DNA of 30,873 nucleotides, taken from an uncultured Oscillospiraceae bacterium. Lineage in GTDB: Bacteria > Bacillota > Clostridia > Oscillospirales > Acutalibacteraceae. This document shows, piece after piece, positions 8,285 to 15,629 of the stretch (position 1 is its first letter; each line of letters begins with the position of its first letter). A program made the position numbers and the translations under genes. The stretch lies in the NCBI GenBank assembly GCA_900546735.1, contig URDW01000003.1, positions 1 to 30,873 of the forward strand, written 5' to 3'. Below the pieces are notes generated by a model. It was not told where the DNA came from. It saw nothing but the letters and a program-made list of their open reading frames with translations, and did not search any database.

Positions 8285-9639
8285 GTGTTTTCAGCTTCTT
8301 TTTCTTTTAAACGGCGCACCGTGGGCGGCGCCAGCAGCAGCGTGGCCAAAAAGGTCAGCACATCGGCCGCCGGCTGCGCCAGCGCAATGCCCGTAAAGCC
8401 CAAAATACGCGGCAGCAAAAACAGCAGCGGAATGTAAAAAACGCCCTGCCGGCACAGCGCCAAAAACGTGGCCCGGCCGGTCTGCCCAAGCGACTGCAAA
8501 AGCATGTTGCTGACACAGGCGTAGCCGAACGAGGCGAACACCACGCACTGAAAGCGGATGGCCTGCACGGCCGGTGCAATGACCTCGTCGTTTGCACGGA
8601 AAAAGGAGGCGACCTGCGGCGCAAAAAGATAAAGCAGCACCGACCCTGCCGCCAGAAACGCCGTGGTGACCCACACGCAAAACCAGTACCCCCGGCGCAC
8701 ACGTTCCCGCTTGCCGGCGCCCCAGTTAAAACCGCACACCGGCTGAAAGCCCTGGCCAAAGCCAATGACGCAGGCGATCAAGACGAACGTGACCCGGGTA
8801 AACACGCCGACACCGGCCACCGCCGCCTCGCCAAAGGGGCGCACGGCAAAATTCTGCGCAATGCCGGCCGCCGTGATGACGCCCTGGCGCGCAAACGACG
8901 GAAAACCGCTTTTCGTTACGGCCAAAACATAAGCTTTTTGCGGCTTCGCCTGCTTTAGAGCGGGGCGGAGACCGCCGTTTTTAAACACAATAAAAAGCAG
9001 CAGCAAAAAGGCCGCGGCCTGTCCGGCGGCTGTGGCTGCCCCGGCGCCGCCGGCGCCCCAGCCGAAACGCCAAACAAACAGGGCATCGAGCGCCACATTC
9101 AGCACCGCACCGGCCGAGATGCCCAGCATGGCGCCGAAAGACGCGCCCTGAAACCGCAGCTGGTTGCTGAGCACGAACGAGCCGAGGATAAACGGCGCAC
9201 CGAGCAGCAGCCATCGTAAATACGCCGCTGTTTCCGGGCGGAACGAATCGGCTGCGCCGAGCAGACCGGCCAGTGCATCGGCCCCCAAAAGGCCGCCGGC
9301 AGCCGCCAGCACACCGAAAGCCACGGCGGCATAAAACGCAAACGAAGCCATGGCGCCGGCTTTTTCCTCTTCGCCCCGGCCCAGCTTTTCGCTGATGTAA
9401 ATACCGCTGCCCTGCCCCAGGCAGTAGCCCACGGCCTGCAAAAGCGTCATGGCCGAAAACGCCGCCGAAACGGCCGCGGTGGCCGCGTCGTCCACCCGAC
9501 CCACAAAAAACGTGTCGGCCGTGTTGTAGGAAGCCGACACCAGCATGGCCGCGATCGTCGGCCCGGCCTGGCGCAAAATCAGTGCGCGCACCGGGGCAGA
9601 CAGCATCTTTTCTTTTTTCGTCTGCTTTTCCAAAAACAT
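8281..9639 (-). CDS. MATE-family multidrug/sodium antiporter
   Basis: A 452-residue membrane protein of the MATE family, with the expected twelve hydrophobic helices arranged as two six-helix halves. The N-terminal half starts with LRQAGPTIAAMLVSASYNTADTFFVGRV, the usual MATE opening with the conserved position after the first helix. It would export cationic compounds or metabolites in exchange for Na+ or H+. The ATG at 9639 is only one base from GGAGG; the TTG two codons later (9633) has a normal spacing of seven and may be the real start. It lies upstream of iolB on the same strand, but an internal promoter makes a functional link uncertain. Confidence 0.92.
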   Translation of the reverse strand: MFLEKQTKKEKMLSAPVRALILRQAGPTIAAMLVSASYNTADTFFVGRVDDAATAAVSAAFSAMTLLQAVGYCLGQGSGIYISEKLGRGEEEKAGAMASFAFYAAVAFGVLAAAGGLLGADALAGLLGAADSFRPETAAYLRWLLLGAPFILGSFVLSNQLRFQGASFGAMLGISAGAVLNVALDALFVWRFGWGAGGAGAATAAGQAAAFLLLLFIVFKNGGLRPALKQAKPQKAYVLAVTKSGFPSFARQGVITAAGIAQNFAVRPFGEAAVAGVGVFTRVTFVLIACVIGFGQGFQPVCGFNWGAGKRERVRRGYWFCVWVTTAFLAAGSVLLYLFAPQVASFFRANDEVIAPAVQAIRFQCVVFASFGYACVSNMLLQSLGQTGRATFLALCRQGVFYIPLLFLLPRILGFTGIALAQPAADVLTFLATLLLAPPTVRRLKEKEAENT

Positions 9640-9709
9640 GCCTCCGCAAAATCCTGATTTTTTAGTATGCCCGGCTTTTCAAAAGAATTGCAGCCAAGCA
9701 AATATACGG

Positions 9710-9738
9710 TTGATTTCCCGCAGGCGGTATGCTATATT
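9710..9738 (+). promoter_or_regulatory. Promoter of the GH43-acetyltransferase cassette
   Basis: TTGATT (9710-9715), a 17-base spacer and TATATT (9733-9738), with an extended TG one base before the -10. It sits 32 bases before the GH43 start codon. Confidence 0.7.
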
Positions 9739-9770
9739 GTTGATAGTTTCACCACGCAAAGGAGATTTCT

Positions 9771-10721
9771 ATGCAGCTGCTTTCGATCGACAAAAACAAC
9801 TACATCGGCCAGGCCGACCCCTATATTTTGGAACACGACGGCCGCTTTTATATTTACACGACCGGCGTGGACGGCGTTTACGCCTACCAGTCGGACGAAC
9901 TGCTGAATGGCTGGCAGTTTTGCGGCAAGGTGTTTGACATGCCTCAGGTCAAAGACGCCGAACACTACTGGGCGCCGTCCGTCATTTTCCACGGCGGGAA
10001 GTTTTACATGTACTGCTCGTTTGAATACTACGCCGCAGAGCCGGACAAAGGCGGCCACCACCAGGCCATGTTTGTGAGCGAAAGCGAATCGCCCCTGGGC
10101 CCGTTTCAAAACGCCAAGCAGATTTTGGCGCCGTTTTCGATCGACTCGCACATTGTCGAAAACGAGAGCGGCCTTTACCTGTTTTATTCTACCAATACGT
10201 TTGACGGCGAAAGGATCGGCACCTACATTGTAGTAGATAAAATGCTGGACCCCTACACCCCGGCCGGCCACCCGGTCACCGTGCTGACGCCCAGCATTGA
10301 CGAAGAGATCTTCCGCCGCGACCGCTACAAAAAGGGCCAGCACTGGCACACGCTGGAGGGCGCGTTCTATTTTAAAGAGGGCGACTGGCACTACCTGATG
10401 TATTCCGGTGCGTGCTACGAAAACCCGACGTATTTCATAGGCTTTGCCCGCGCCAAAACGGACGAGACCGACCTGACGAAGATCCATTTTGAAAAATACC
10501 CGGACGCAGCCACCTACGCCCCGGTCATGACGGCCAACGACTGGGAAGAGGGCGTGGGCCACAACAGTGTGATCAAGGTGGACGGACAGTACTACGCCGT
10601 GTACCACGCCAGGAACGCCGAGGAGGACGGCCTGCCCGGCGACCGCCGCAACGCGCGCATCTGCCGCCTGGAAGTAAAAGACGGTGTCATCACCGCCAAA
10701 AGATATAAAGACAAAGTTTAA
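9771..10721 (+). CDS. Glycoside hydrolase family 43 (beta-xylosidase/arabinofuranosidase-like)
   Basis: A 316-residue single-domain five-bladed propeller glycosidase of family GH43, an inverting group acting on arabinose- or xylose-containing oligosaccharides. The three acidic residues are in place: Asp16 in GQADPYI (general base), Asp125 in SIDSH (pKa modulator) and Glu196 in TLEGAF (general acid). GHNSV near residue 265 holds the histidine that usually contacts a central metal ion. There is no signal peptide, so it should act inside the cell on imported oligosaccharides. The ATG has AAGGAG upstream. It is followed after 39 bases by a sugar O-acetyltransferase, probably in one transcript. 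The precise linkage cleaved cannot be read from sequence. Confidence 0.92.
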   Translation: MQLLSIDKNNYIGQADPYILEHDGRFYIYTTGVDGVYAYQSDELLNGWQFCGKVFDMPQVKDAEHYWAPSVIFHGGKFYMYCSFEYYAAEPDKGGHHQAMFVSESESPLGPFQNAKQILAPFSIDSHIVENESGLYLFYSTNTFDGERIGTYIVVDKMLDPYTPAGHPVTVLTPSIDEEIFRRDRYKKGQHWHTLEGAFYFKEGDWHYLMYSGACYENPTYFIGFARAKTDETDLTKIHFEKYPDAATYAPVMTANDWEEGVGHNSVIKVDGQYYAVYHARNAEEDGLPGDRRNARICRLEVKDGVITAKRYKDKV

Positions 10722-10760
10722 CCGTCGTACAACCACCGTACATAAGAAGGAGAGGGACTT

Positions 10761-11369
10761 ATGGACATTTACGAACGCATGGCAAACGGCTACCTGTATG
10801 ACCCGGCCGACGGCGACCTGGCTGCCGAGCAGCTCGATTGCCTGGAAAAGCTTTACGACTACAACGCCACCCGCCCGCACGAGGGGGAAAAGCGCGAAAA
10901 AATGCTGAAGGACATGTTTGCCGAAATCGGCGAACACTGCTACATTGAACCGCCGTTTCACGCCAATTTCGGCGGCAAATTCGTGCACTTCGGCGACTGG
11001 GTGTATGCAAACTTCAACCTGACTTTGGTGGACGACTGCGCCATCTATGTGGGCAATAACGTCATGTTCGGCCCGAACGTGACCGTGGCCACGGCCGGCC
11101 ACCCGGTTTTGCCCAAGCTGCGCGAGACCGGCGTGCAGTTCAATTTGCCGGTACACATCGGCAACAATGTTTGGCTGGGCGCCGGGTGCATCGTTCTGCC
11201 GGGTGTGACGATCGGCGACAATTCGGTCATCGGCGCCGGCAGCCTGGTGACCAAAGACATTCCGGCCAATGTGGTGGCCTACGGCAGCCCGTGCCGCGTG
11301 GTGCGCGAGATCAGCGAGCACGACAAGATCTACTACTACAAAGACCGCAAGATCGACATCGATTTTTAA
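10761..11369 (+). CDS. Sugar O-acetyltransferase (maltose/galactoside type)
   Basis: A 202-residue left-handed beta-helix acetyltransferase of the LacA/Maa group, which moves an acetyl group from acetyl-CoA to a hydroxyl of a sugar. An N-terminal helical part of about 60 residues with ERMANGYLYDP is the typical Mac domain. The hexapeptide repeats run from about 70 to 190, and His114 in TAGHPV is the catalytic residue. It is cytosolic. The ribosome binding site AAGGAG precedes ATG 10761. It is the second gene of the GH43 cassette and ends at a clear terminator, so it may acetylate non-metabolisable sugars released or taken up with the GH43 substrate, as proposed for LacA. Confidence 0.93.
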   Translation: MDIYERMANGYLYDPADGDLAAEQLDCLEKLYDYNATRPHEGEKREKMLKDMFAEIGEHCYIEPPFHANFGGKFVHFGDWVYANFNLTLVDDCAIYVGNNVMFGPNVTVATAGHPVLPKLRETGVQFNLPVHIGNNVWLGAGCIVLPGVTIGDNSVIGAGSLVTKDIPANVVAYGSPCRVVREISEHDKIYYYKDRKIDIDF

Positions 11370-11378
11370 GCTGACCGC

Positions 11379-11412
11379 AGCAGGCAGATTTTTGTATTCT
11401 GCCTGCTTTTTA
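11379..11412 (+). terminator. Terminator after the acetyltransferase
   Basis: AGCAGGCAGA pairs perfectly with TCTGCCTGCT across a short loop and is followed by a T-run. It ends the GH43 cassette just before the ribosome binding site of the next gene. Confidence 0.9.
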
Positions 11413-11424
11413 AACGGAGGTTTT

Positions 11425-12168
11425 ATGCAAAACGAAGAACAGCGCACGGCCCGGCGGTTTGAAGAGCTGGCGCGGCGCGCCTTTGACCGGGGATTTTACA
11501 CCTTTACCGACTTTTTAAATTTAGACGAACAGAGCACGCTTTTAAAGCTGCGTCTGCCGTCTCAGGTGCGCCTTTTCGGCGGTTTTGCCTTTGCCGAACG
11601 GCAGATGGCCTGCTTTTACGACGGCGCGCCGCCTGCCGGCAGCGACTTTCCCCTGACCTGCTTAAAAATCGCACCCGCCGCGCCGAAATTTGCCGAGGCG
11701 CTTACCCACCGCGACTTTTTGGGCGCGCTGATGGGGCTTGGCCTGAAGCGCGAGACGCTGGGTGACATTGTGCTGTTTGAAAAGGACGCCTACCTGTTCT
11801 GCGCCGAAAACATGGCCGGCTACATTGCCGACAATCTGCGCGAGGTGCGGCGCACGAACGTGATGTGCACCCCCGGCGAACTGCCGAGCGGCGCCGTGTG
11901 CGAACCGAAAGAAAAAGAGGTCATCGTGCCGTCTCTTCGCGCCGACGCACTCATTGCCGCTGTGTTTCACCTGTCCAGAAGCGAGGTCAAAACCCTTTTT
12001 GCCCAGAAAAAGGTGTTCATCAACAGCCGCCTGTGCGAAAACAGCGCCCAGGCGCTTAAGGAAAACGATGTGGTGTCGCTTCGCGGGCACGGCCGCTTCA
12101 TTTTCAGCGAAACCCTGAAAACGACCAAAAAGGACCGCCTGGTGGCCGAAATCAAAACATTTGAATAA
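11425..12168 (+). CDS. YlmH-like S4-domain RNA-binding protein
   Basis: A 247-residue protein. The N-terminal 170 residues match the YlmH/RNA-binding module found next to cell-division genes in Firmicutes. The C-terminal part, from about 172, is an S4 domain with RADALIAAVFHLSRSEVKTLF and KENDVVSLRGHGRF. YlmH has been linked to rescue of stalled ribosomes and to septum placement; which applies here is not visible. The true start is ATG 11425, preceded by CGGAGG; the longer open frame upstream is not coding. Unlike the common arrangement it is not next to sepF or divIVA and is enclosed by terminators on both sides, so it is a single-gene unit. Confidence 0.85.
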   Translation: MQNEEQRTARRFEELARRAFDRGFYTFTDFLNLDEQSTLLKLRLPSQVRLFGGFAFAERQMACFYDGAPPAGSDFPLTCLKIAPAAPKFAEALTHRDFLGALMGLGLKRETLGDIVLFEKDAYLFCAENMAGYIADNLREVRRTNVMCTPGELPSGAVCEPKEKEVIVPSLRADALIAAVFHLSRSEVKTLFAQKKVFINSRLCENSAQALKENDVVSLRGHGRFIFSETLKTTKKDRLVAEIKTFE

Positions 12169-12179
12169 GGCAGAAACGC

Positions 12180-12218
12180 AAAAGCCGATTTTAGACACTT
12201 TTCTAAAAATCGGCTTTT
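12180..12218 (+). terminator. Terminator after the YlmH-like gene
   Basis: AAAAGCCGATTTTAG pairs with CTAAAAATCGGCTTTT across a short loop, followed by T-rich sequence. Confidence 0.92.
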
Positions 12219-12258
12219 ATTTATTTACAATTTCACTCTGGATAGGCGCAGGTAAGTT

Positions 12259-12267
12259 TGCTATAAT
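12259..12267 (+). promoter_or_regulatory. Extended -10 promoter of the small membrane protein gene
   Basis: TGCTATAAT is a perfect extended -10 box (TATAAT at 12262-12267). No good -35 box is seen 17 bases upstream, which is usual for extended -10 promoters. Confidence 0.65.
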
Positions 12268-12302
12268 GAAGATGGGAAAAACTGTGAGAAGGAGGTGAAA
12301 AA

Positions 12303-12884
12303 ATGGCAAAACCACTGACGAAAAAAGCAAAGAGCCTCATCGCCGTAATTGCGGTGCTTGCGGCGGCGGCACTGGTCGCTGTGGGCGCAAACGCGGTGTA
12401 CATTCTCACCGCACGGCAAAAGGTGAGCGGCTACTTCCGTTCCATCACACAGGTGGAGGATCCGCAACAGGAAGATGGGTTTGACCAGTATCTGGATACC
12501 ACGATCGGTTACTGGCACTCGGAACTGAGCGATGCCCAAAAAGACATGACTTATAACACCGATCAGTTTAATGTTTATAAGATCGAAGCGCAGTTTGAAA
12601 ACGGCTCCGGCATGAAAGCCTTTATACAGCTGCAGGATATTTGCCGCGAAAACGAGTACATGCTGCTGATCACAAACACAGCCAGCTACTGTGATATAAA
12701 CAGTCAGTCTAATGCCGACTGGACATACTACGCCTTTGTTTTCAAAGACTACACCCTACAGGATATTGAAAATTACCTGGCTGAAAACGGCGCAACATAC
12801 AGTGCCATGTTTCAGCGCGAGCGTTCGGGCGGCACGTTTGACTTGCACGCGGCATATGCCCCGCCAGAAGGCACAAACGCATGA
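12303..12884 (+). CDS. Hypothetical membrane-anchored protein
   Basis: I do not recognise this 193-residue protein. A basic N-terminus (KKAKS) leads into one hydrophobic helix at about 11-36, so it is probably anchored with the rest outside the cell. The remaining 155 residues are acidic and polar, with FRSITQVEDPQQ and a Tyr-rich stretch near the end that suggests a small beta-rich domain. It has an ideal ribosome binding site (GAAGGAGGTG) and its own extended -10 promoter, so it is clearly a gene. The TGA stop overlaps an ATG (ATGA at 12881-12884) that opens only a 27-codon frame. A low-GC remnant and another small membrane protein follow. Confidence 0.8.
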   Translation: MAKPLTKKAKSLIAVIAVLAAAALVAVGANAVYILTARQKVSGYFRSITQVEDPQQEDGFDQYLDTTIGYWHSELSDAQKDMTYNTDQFNVYKIEAQFENGSGMKAFIQLQDICRENEYMLLITNTASYCDINSQSNADWTYYAFVFKDYTLQDIENYLAENGATYSAMFQRERSGGTFDLHAAYAPPEGTNA

Positions 12885-13107
12885 AATCACGACCAAAAAT
12901 GGCCCTTATTTTGCTAAAACAGTATGGAACGCAGCTTATCCCACAGGAAAAATTTCAGGGATAGACCCATCTACACTTGCGCTAAGTATAAGAAATCAGG
13001 ATAATTACATTACCGATCCCACGATTCCACGCAAAGCCAAGAGCGATATTGCCAGACAAACCGCTTCAGGTTATGCTTATGATCCATCAGGCGCTTATTC
13101 CTCTTAA
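12885..13107 (+). pseudogene. Lower-GC remnant of an unidentified gene
   Basis: One frame stays open from inside the preceding gene to the stop at 13105-13107 and from about 12888 reads like protein: it contains GPYFAKTVWNAAYPTG, then SGIDPSTLALSIRNQDNYI, then TASGYAYDPSGAY. There is no start codon or ribosome binding site at its head, and the frame is shifted by one from the upstream gene. The base composition is visibly richer in A/T than its neighbours. I read it as the C-terminal end of a decayed or transferred gene, or the product of a frameshift in the gene before it. I do not recognise the domain. Confidence 0.4.
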
Positions 13108-13143
13108 GGCTTGCGCATTATGATTCCACGGAGAAAAAGTATT

Positions 13144-13374
13144 ATGAAAGGCAAAAGAAAAATAACGCTTCGTATTCTGCGCATCGTAATGGCATTACTG
13201 GCCGCCGGTATGGGCATTACGCTTACGGTGTGCGCCGTGCAGTACCCAAAATATGCAGATGTTTTGGCCGCAGAACTTTGGGTATGGCTGCTTTATTACG
13301 GCATTCTCTGGGGCATGCCGCTTTTGGTCGTGCTGATCGTTTACCTGGTGCTGCGCCGGCGCTGGAAGCAATAA
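13144..13374 (+). CDS. Small two-helix membrane protein
   Basis: A 76-residue protein of unknown function. A basic head (MKGKRK) is followed by two hydrophobic helices at about 12-30 and 42-68 and a basic tail RRRWKQ, so both ends should lie in the cytoplasm. I chose ATG 13144 because GGAG (13130-13133) lies ten bases upstream; an alternative in-frame TTG at 13111 has no ribosome binding site. A GC-rich hairpin follows at 13468. It lies downstream of another membrane protein and a gene remnant, on the same strand. Confidence 0.65.
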   Translation: MKGKRKITLRILRIVMALLAAGMGITLTVCAVQYPKYADVLAAELWVWLLYYGILWGMPLLVVLIVYLVLRRRWKQ

Positions 13375-13467
13375 TGCCTGTTCTGACGGCCGGGAATTTA
13401 CAGACGATCAGCAACACATAAATCTTTTTTCGTCATAAACATATTCTTATATTTTCCTTTTCAGAAA

Positions 13468-13499
13468 CAGGCCGGGCGTTCTTTGCAGCGCCCGGCCTG
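13468..13499. terminator. GC-rich hairpin between convergent genes
   Basis: CAGGCCGGGCG pairs perfectly with CGCCCGGCCTG. The flanking T-runs are weak on either strand. It lies between the convergent small membrane gene and the pyruvyl transferase gene and probably ends one or both transcripts. Confidence 0.65.
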
Positions 13500-13579
13500 C
13501 TGGGCATTTGGTGAGATTTTAAATAGGAAATGGTTTTAAAGTGCGGCGTTCAGCCCCTGCTGGGGGCGGCTTCAGGTTT

Positions 13580-14674
13580 TCATGCTTCTTCCGAGACGCC
13601 AAGTGATGCTCGCAAAAAGCGCAGCGCCTTTTGGCGCTCCCTCTGGAGCACCGGCTGCACGCCGCCGTAGCCGGATGCAAACAACTCAGACGGCAGCAGG
13701 CTTTCAAACCGCTTGCGTCTGAGCGAAAACAGAGCAAGAAACGAATCCAGGCGCGTGCCCATATCGTCCGGCGCGCCGCGGCGGCGAAACACCACGAACG
13801 GCCGGTCAAAGAGAAACGAAAAAACGCAGGCGTGGAACGAATCGGTCGCGACCAGTGCGGCGTGGTCGAGCATATAGAGGAACTCGCCCGGTGAAAGGTT
13901 TAAAAGAACACGGTCGTCGCCGCCGGTCAAATCATATATCTGCAAACTGCGCTCGCCGGCCGCCTGCTCCAAAAACGCACGTTCCTGCCGGGACAGCTGC
14001 CCCAGCATATAAACCAAAATGTACCCTTTTTCAAGCGAAACGCCGCGCGGCTTTTCCGCCAGTGTGCGCCAGGCCGGCGCCGGCAAAAGCAGGGTCGGGT
14101 CCACAAGCACCTCGGCCGCCTGCCCGGTCAGGTCACGGATCAATGCAGCGCCGCTCGTTTCGCGCACCGAAAGGTGCGAAAAGGTGGGCAGGTATTTTTG
14201 AAACCAGCCGCGCCACACACCGTCCAAACGGTCGGTGCCAAAGCTGGGGGCAAACGCCGCTTTTTGTTCCGGCCGGGCAAAGGTCAGCAAAAAAGCATGC
14301 TTTTTGCGCGCGTCGAACCAGGCGGTGTTCCACACCTGGTCGCTGCCGAGCACAAAAAAGTCGTACTGCGAATCAAGCCCCGAAAAGCGCCGGATGCGGT
14401 GCGGATTTAAATAGCGGCGGCCGAATTTTTGAAACTTTCTGACTTTTTTAAGCGTTTTATAAAACCGCCTGTCCCCCGCCAGGCGGTAATGCGTCAGCCG
14501 GTGGAACGCGGCTTTGCCGTAAAGCAGCGGCGTAAAGCGCACCTGCTTTTCCACATAAAGCGTGTCGGCTGCAAAGCCGAGTTCCAAAAGCACATAGCGC
14601 ACGGCGTAGTTTTGCAGCTTGTTGCCGTAATTGGCAAACGGGTCAAAAATGGTAACGATGCCCACCTTTTTCAA
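13580..14674 (-). CDS. Polysaccharide pyruvyl transferase family protein
   Basis: A protein of about 364 residues of the polysaccharide pyruvyl transferase family, whose members add pyruvate ketals to surface sugars. Near the N-terminus VGIVTIFDPFANYGNKLQNYAV is the family opening; VLGSDQVWN lies in the middle, and VATDSFHACVFSF with the conserved histidine in the C-terminal half. The start is unclear: no ATG exists. TTG at 14674, giving MKKVGIV, has GGGGTGG upstream and is my choice; the frame is open further back to a GTG at 14719. It is alone, without other capsule genes, and the structured repeat at 14775 lies just upstream. Confidence 0.82.
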   Translation of the reverse strand: MKKVGIVTIFDPFANYGNKLQNYAVRYVLLELGFAADTLYVEKQVRFTPLLYGKAAFHRLTHYRLAGDRRFYKTLKKVRKFQKFGRRYLNPHRIRRFSGLDSQYDFFVLGSDQVWNTAWFDARKKHAFLLTFARPEQKAAFAPSFGTDRLDGVWRGWFQKYLPTFSHLSVRETSGAALIRDLTGQAAEVLVDPTLLLPAPAWRTLAEKPRGVSLEKGYILVYMLGQLSRQERAFLEQAAGERSLQIYDLTGGDDRVLLNLSPGEFLYMLDHAALVATDSFHACVFSFLFDRPFVVFRRRGAPDDMGTRLDSFLALFSLRRKRFESLLPSELFASGYGGVQPVLQRERQKALRFLRASLGVSEEA

Positions 14675-14748
14675 AAGACCACCCCGGAACAAAAATTTTG
14701 CCGCACAGGGCGGCCACACACAGAATTAGTATGTGCAAAAAGGCAGAA

Positions 14749-14772
14749 AAAAGACGGCTTTGGCCGTCTTTT
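14749..14772 (-). terminator. Terminator hairpin abutting repeat copy A
   Basis: AAGACGGC pairs with GCCGTCTT plus two flanking A/T pairs. On the minus strand it runs into a T-run, so it would end minus-strand transcription leaving the repeat. It lies two bases from the repeat end at 14775. Confidence 0.8.
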
Positions 14773-14774
14773 CG

Positions 14775-15177
14775 AGACTGTCGAAAAAGCCGGTTGGACC
14801 GCGCATCATAAATTACAGGATAAAAAATCGCTTTCCGGCTATGAAATACATTGTAAAATCGCTCTATATAAAAAAGTAACAGAGAAAGCAGAAAAACCGC
14901 ACAACAGTGCGGTTTTTGCGCTTTTTGTCTTTTGCTCGGGGGCAGTACCTAGGGGGGTCCCTAAAAAGCCACATAGCTTTTTGGGGAGAGGAGAAATGCA
15001 CGCTTGAAGTGAGCAATCGCCGCAAAAAATTATTCAAAAGGCGGTTGCAAACGTATCGGCGTGCATTTAGACGACAGCACCACCTCGCAAAATACAAAAT
15101 CCAACTCGTCTTTTTGACAGTCTATCAGCGTGTCGGGCTGATATTTTATTGCCGTTATGCCTTTTTCGACACGCTGA
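14775..15177 (-). repeat. Structured intergenic repeat, copy A, carrying a second repeat
   Basis: This segment matches the reverse complement of 24686-24971 along its whole length apart from a 133-bp insert (14951-15083). Ends are AGACTGTCGAAAAAG at 14775 and CTTTTTCGACACGCTGA at 15177. Read on the minus strand it starts with a stem CAGCGTGTCG/CGACACGCTG. AGACTGTCAAAAAG then pairs with the far end, enclosing an inner hairpin ACCGCAC/GTGCGGT. No ORF is conserved between the copies. It fills most of the gap between the CD3324 gene and the pyruvyl transferase gene, flanked directly by hairpins at 14749-14772 and 15178-15197. I regard it as a non-autonomous mobile or RNA element; the family is unknown to me. 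Confidence 0.85.
14951..15083 (+). repeat. Two-hairpin repeat nested in copy A
   Basis: This 133-bp stretch replaces 14 bases of copy B. Hairpin 1 (14959-14986) pairs CCCTAAAAAGC with GCTTTTTGGGG. The purine linker GGGGAGAGGAG follows. Hairpin 2 pairs AAATGCACGC (14994-15003) with GCGTGCATTT (15059-15068), and inside it GCAATCGCC (15013-15021) with GGCGGTTGC (15040-15048). The same layout recurs at 30685 and in part at 22065. Confidence 0.75.
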
Positions 15178-15197
15178 GGGGCTGCAAATGCAGCCCC
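15178..15197. terminator. Hairpin at the other end of copy A
   Basis: GGGGCTGCA and TGCAGCCCC form a perfect 9-bp stem with a two-base gap, so probably a slightly shorter stem in RNA. It lies five bases from the CD3324 stop codon and touches the repeat end. On the minus strand no T-run follows, as if the repeat had separated the stem from its tail. Confidence 0.6.
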
Positions 15198-15202
15198 GTT
15201 CC

Positions 15203-15466
15203 TTATTTTTGGTAAATGATTTTGCGAATGGCGTGTACGGACAGGCTGTATTCTTCAGCCAGACGCGCCGCCGGCACGCCGTCCTGGTAAGCCGAACGGA
15301 TCTGCCGGTTGCGTTCGTCCAGCTCCTGCCGGTAGCCGGACACTTCGCCCCACCGCTTTTGCCCGGCCGGGTCGGCAGGGACGTAAATGTACCCGCCCTG
15401 CACATAAGTTTGCAGCTGCCGGACAAGCCACTTTGGCAAAATGTGGTTTGCATTTATGTATTTCAT
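15203..15466 (-). CDS. CD3324-family protein (small HTH-like)
   Basis: An 87-residue protein of the CD3324 family found in Clostridia. It starts MKYINANHILPKWLVRQLQTY, then GGYIYVP, and ends in a helix-turn-helix-like stretch around RLAEEYSLSVHAIRKIIYQK, related to Mor/resolvase-type DNA-binding ends. Its molecular role is not established; DNA binding is inferred from the C-terminus. The start at 15466 is fixed by GGAGGAG nine bases upstream; the longer open frame to 15562 is not coding and crosses a structured leader. It follows the macro-domain gene on the same strand, with 163 bases of strongly folded sequence between. Confidence 0.88.
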   Translation of the reverse strand: MKYINANHILPKWLVRQLQTYVQGGYIYVPADPAGQKRWGEVSGYRQELDERNRQIRSAYQDGVPAARLAEEYSLSVHAIRKIIYQK

Positions 15467-15497
15467 GCCTGCTCCTCCTGGTAAAATCGTTACACAG

Positions 15498-15565
15498 GCA
15501 AAGCCGGCACGTTCCTGCGGCGTGTTACTCCATGCAAATGCCGCAAGCGGCCGGCTTTGCATGGA
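15498..15565 (-). promoter_or_regulatory. Leader with two mutually exclusive hairpins
   Basis: Two perfect 10-bp stems share bases: GCAAAGCCGG (15498-15507) with CCGGCTTTGC (15551-15560), and TCCATGCAAA (15529-15538) with TTTGCATGGA (15556-15565). TGCGGC/GCCGCA can form inside the first. The RNA lies upstream of the CD3324 gene and downstream of the macro gene, so it could be an attenuator, a terminator or an RNA switch. Confidence 0.45.
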
Positions 15566-15629
15566 GACAAACTTCGTTTCTCTGCATCACACATCCCTCT
15601 TTCTGAAATACAAACTGCCTGTTTACACA

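Noticed and set aside
12881..12964. ATGA overlap opening a 27-codon ORF after the hypothetical membrane protein
   Set aside because: It stops quickly, has no recognisable content, and the protein-like signal in this stretch is in another frame.
14429..15007. 192-codon plus-strand ORF overlapping the pyruvyl transferase gene and repeat copy A
   Set aside because: Half of it is antisense to a real gene, the rest runs through the non-coding repeat, and copy B does not keep the frame.
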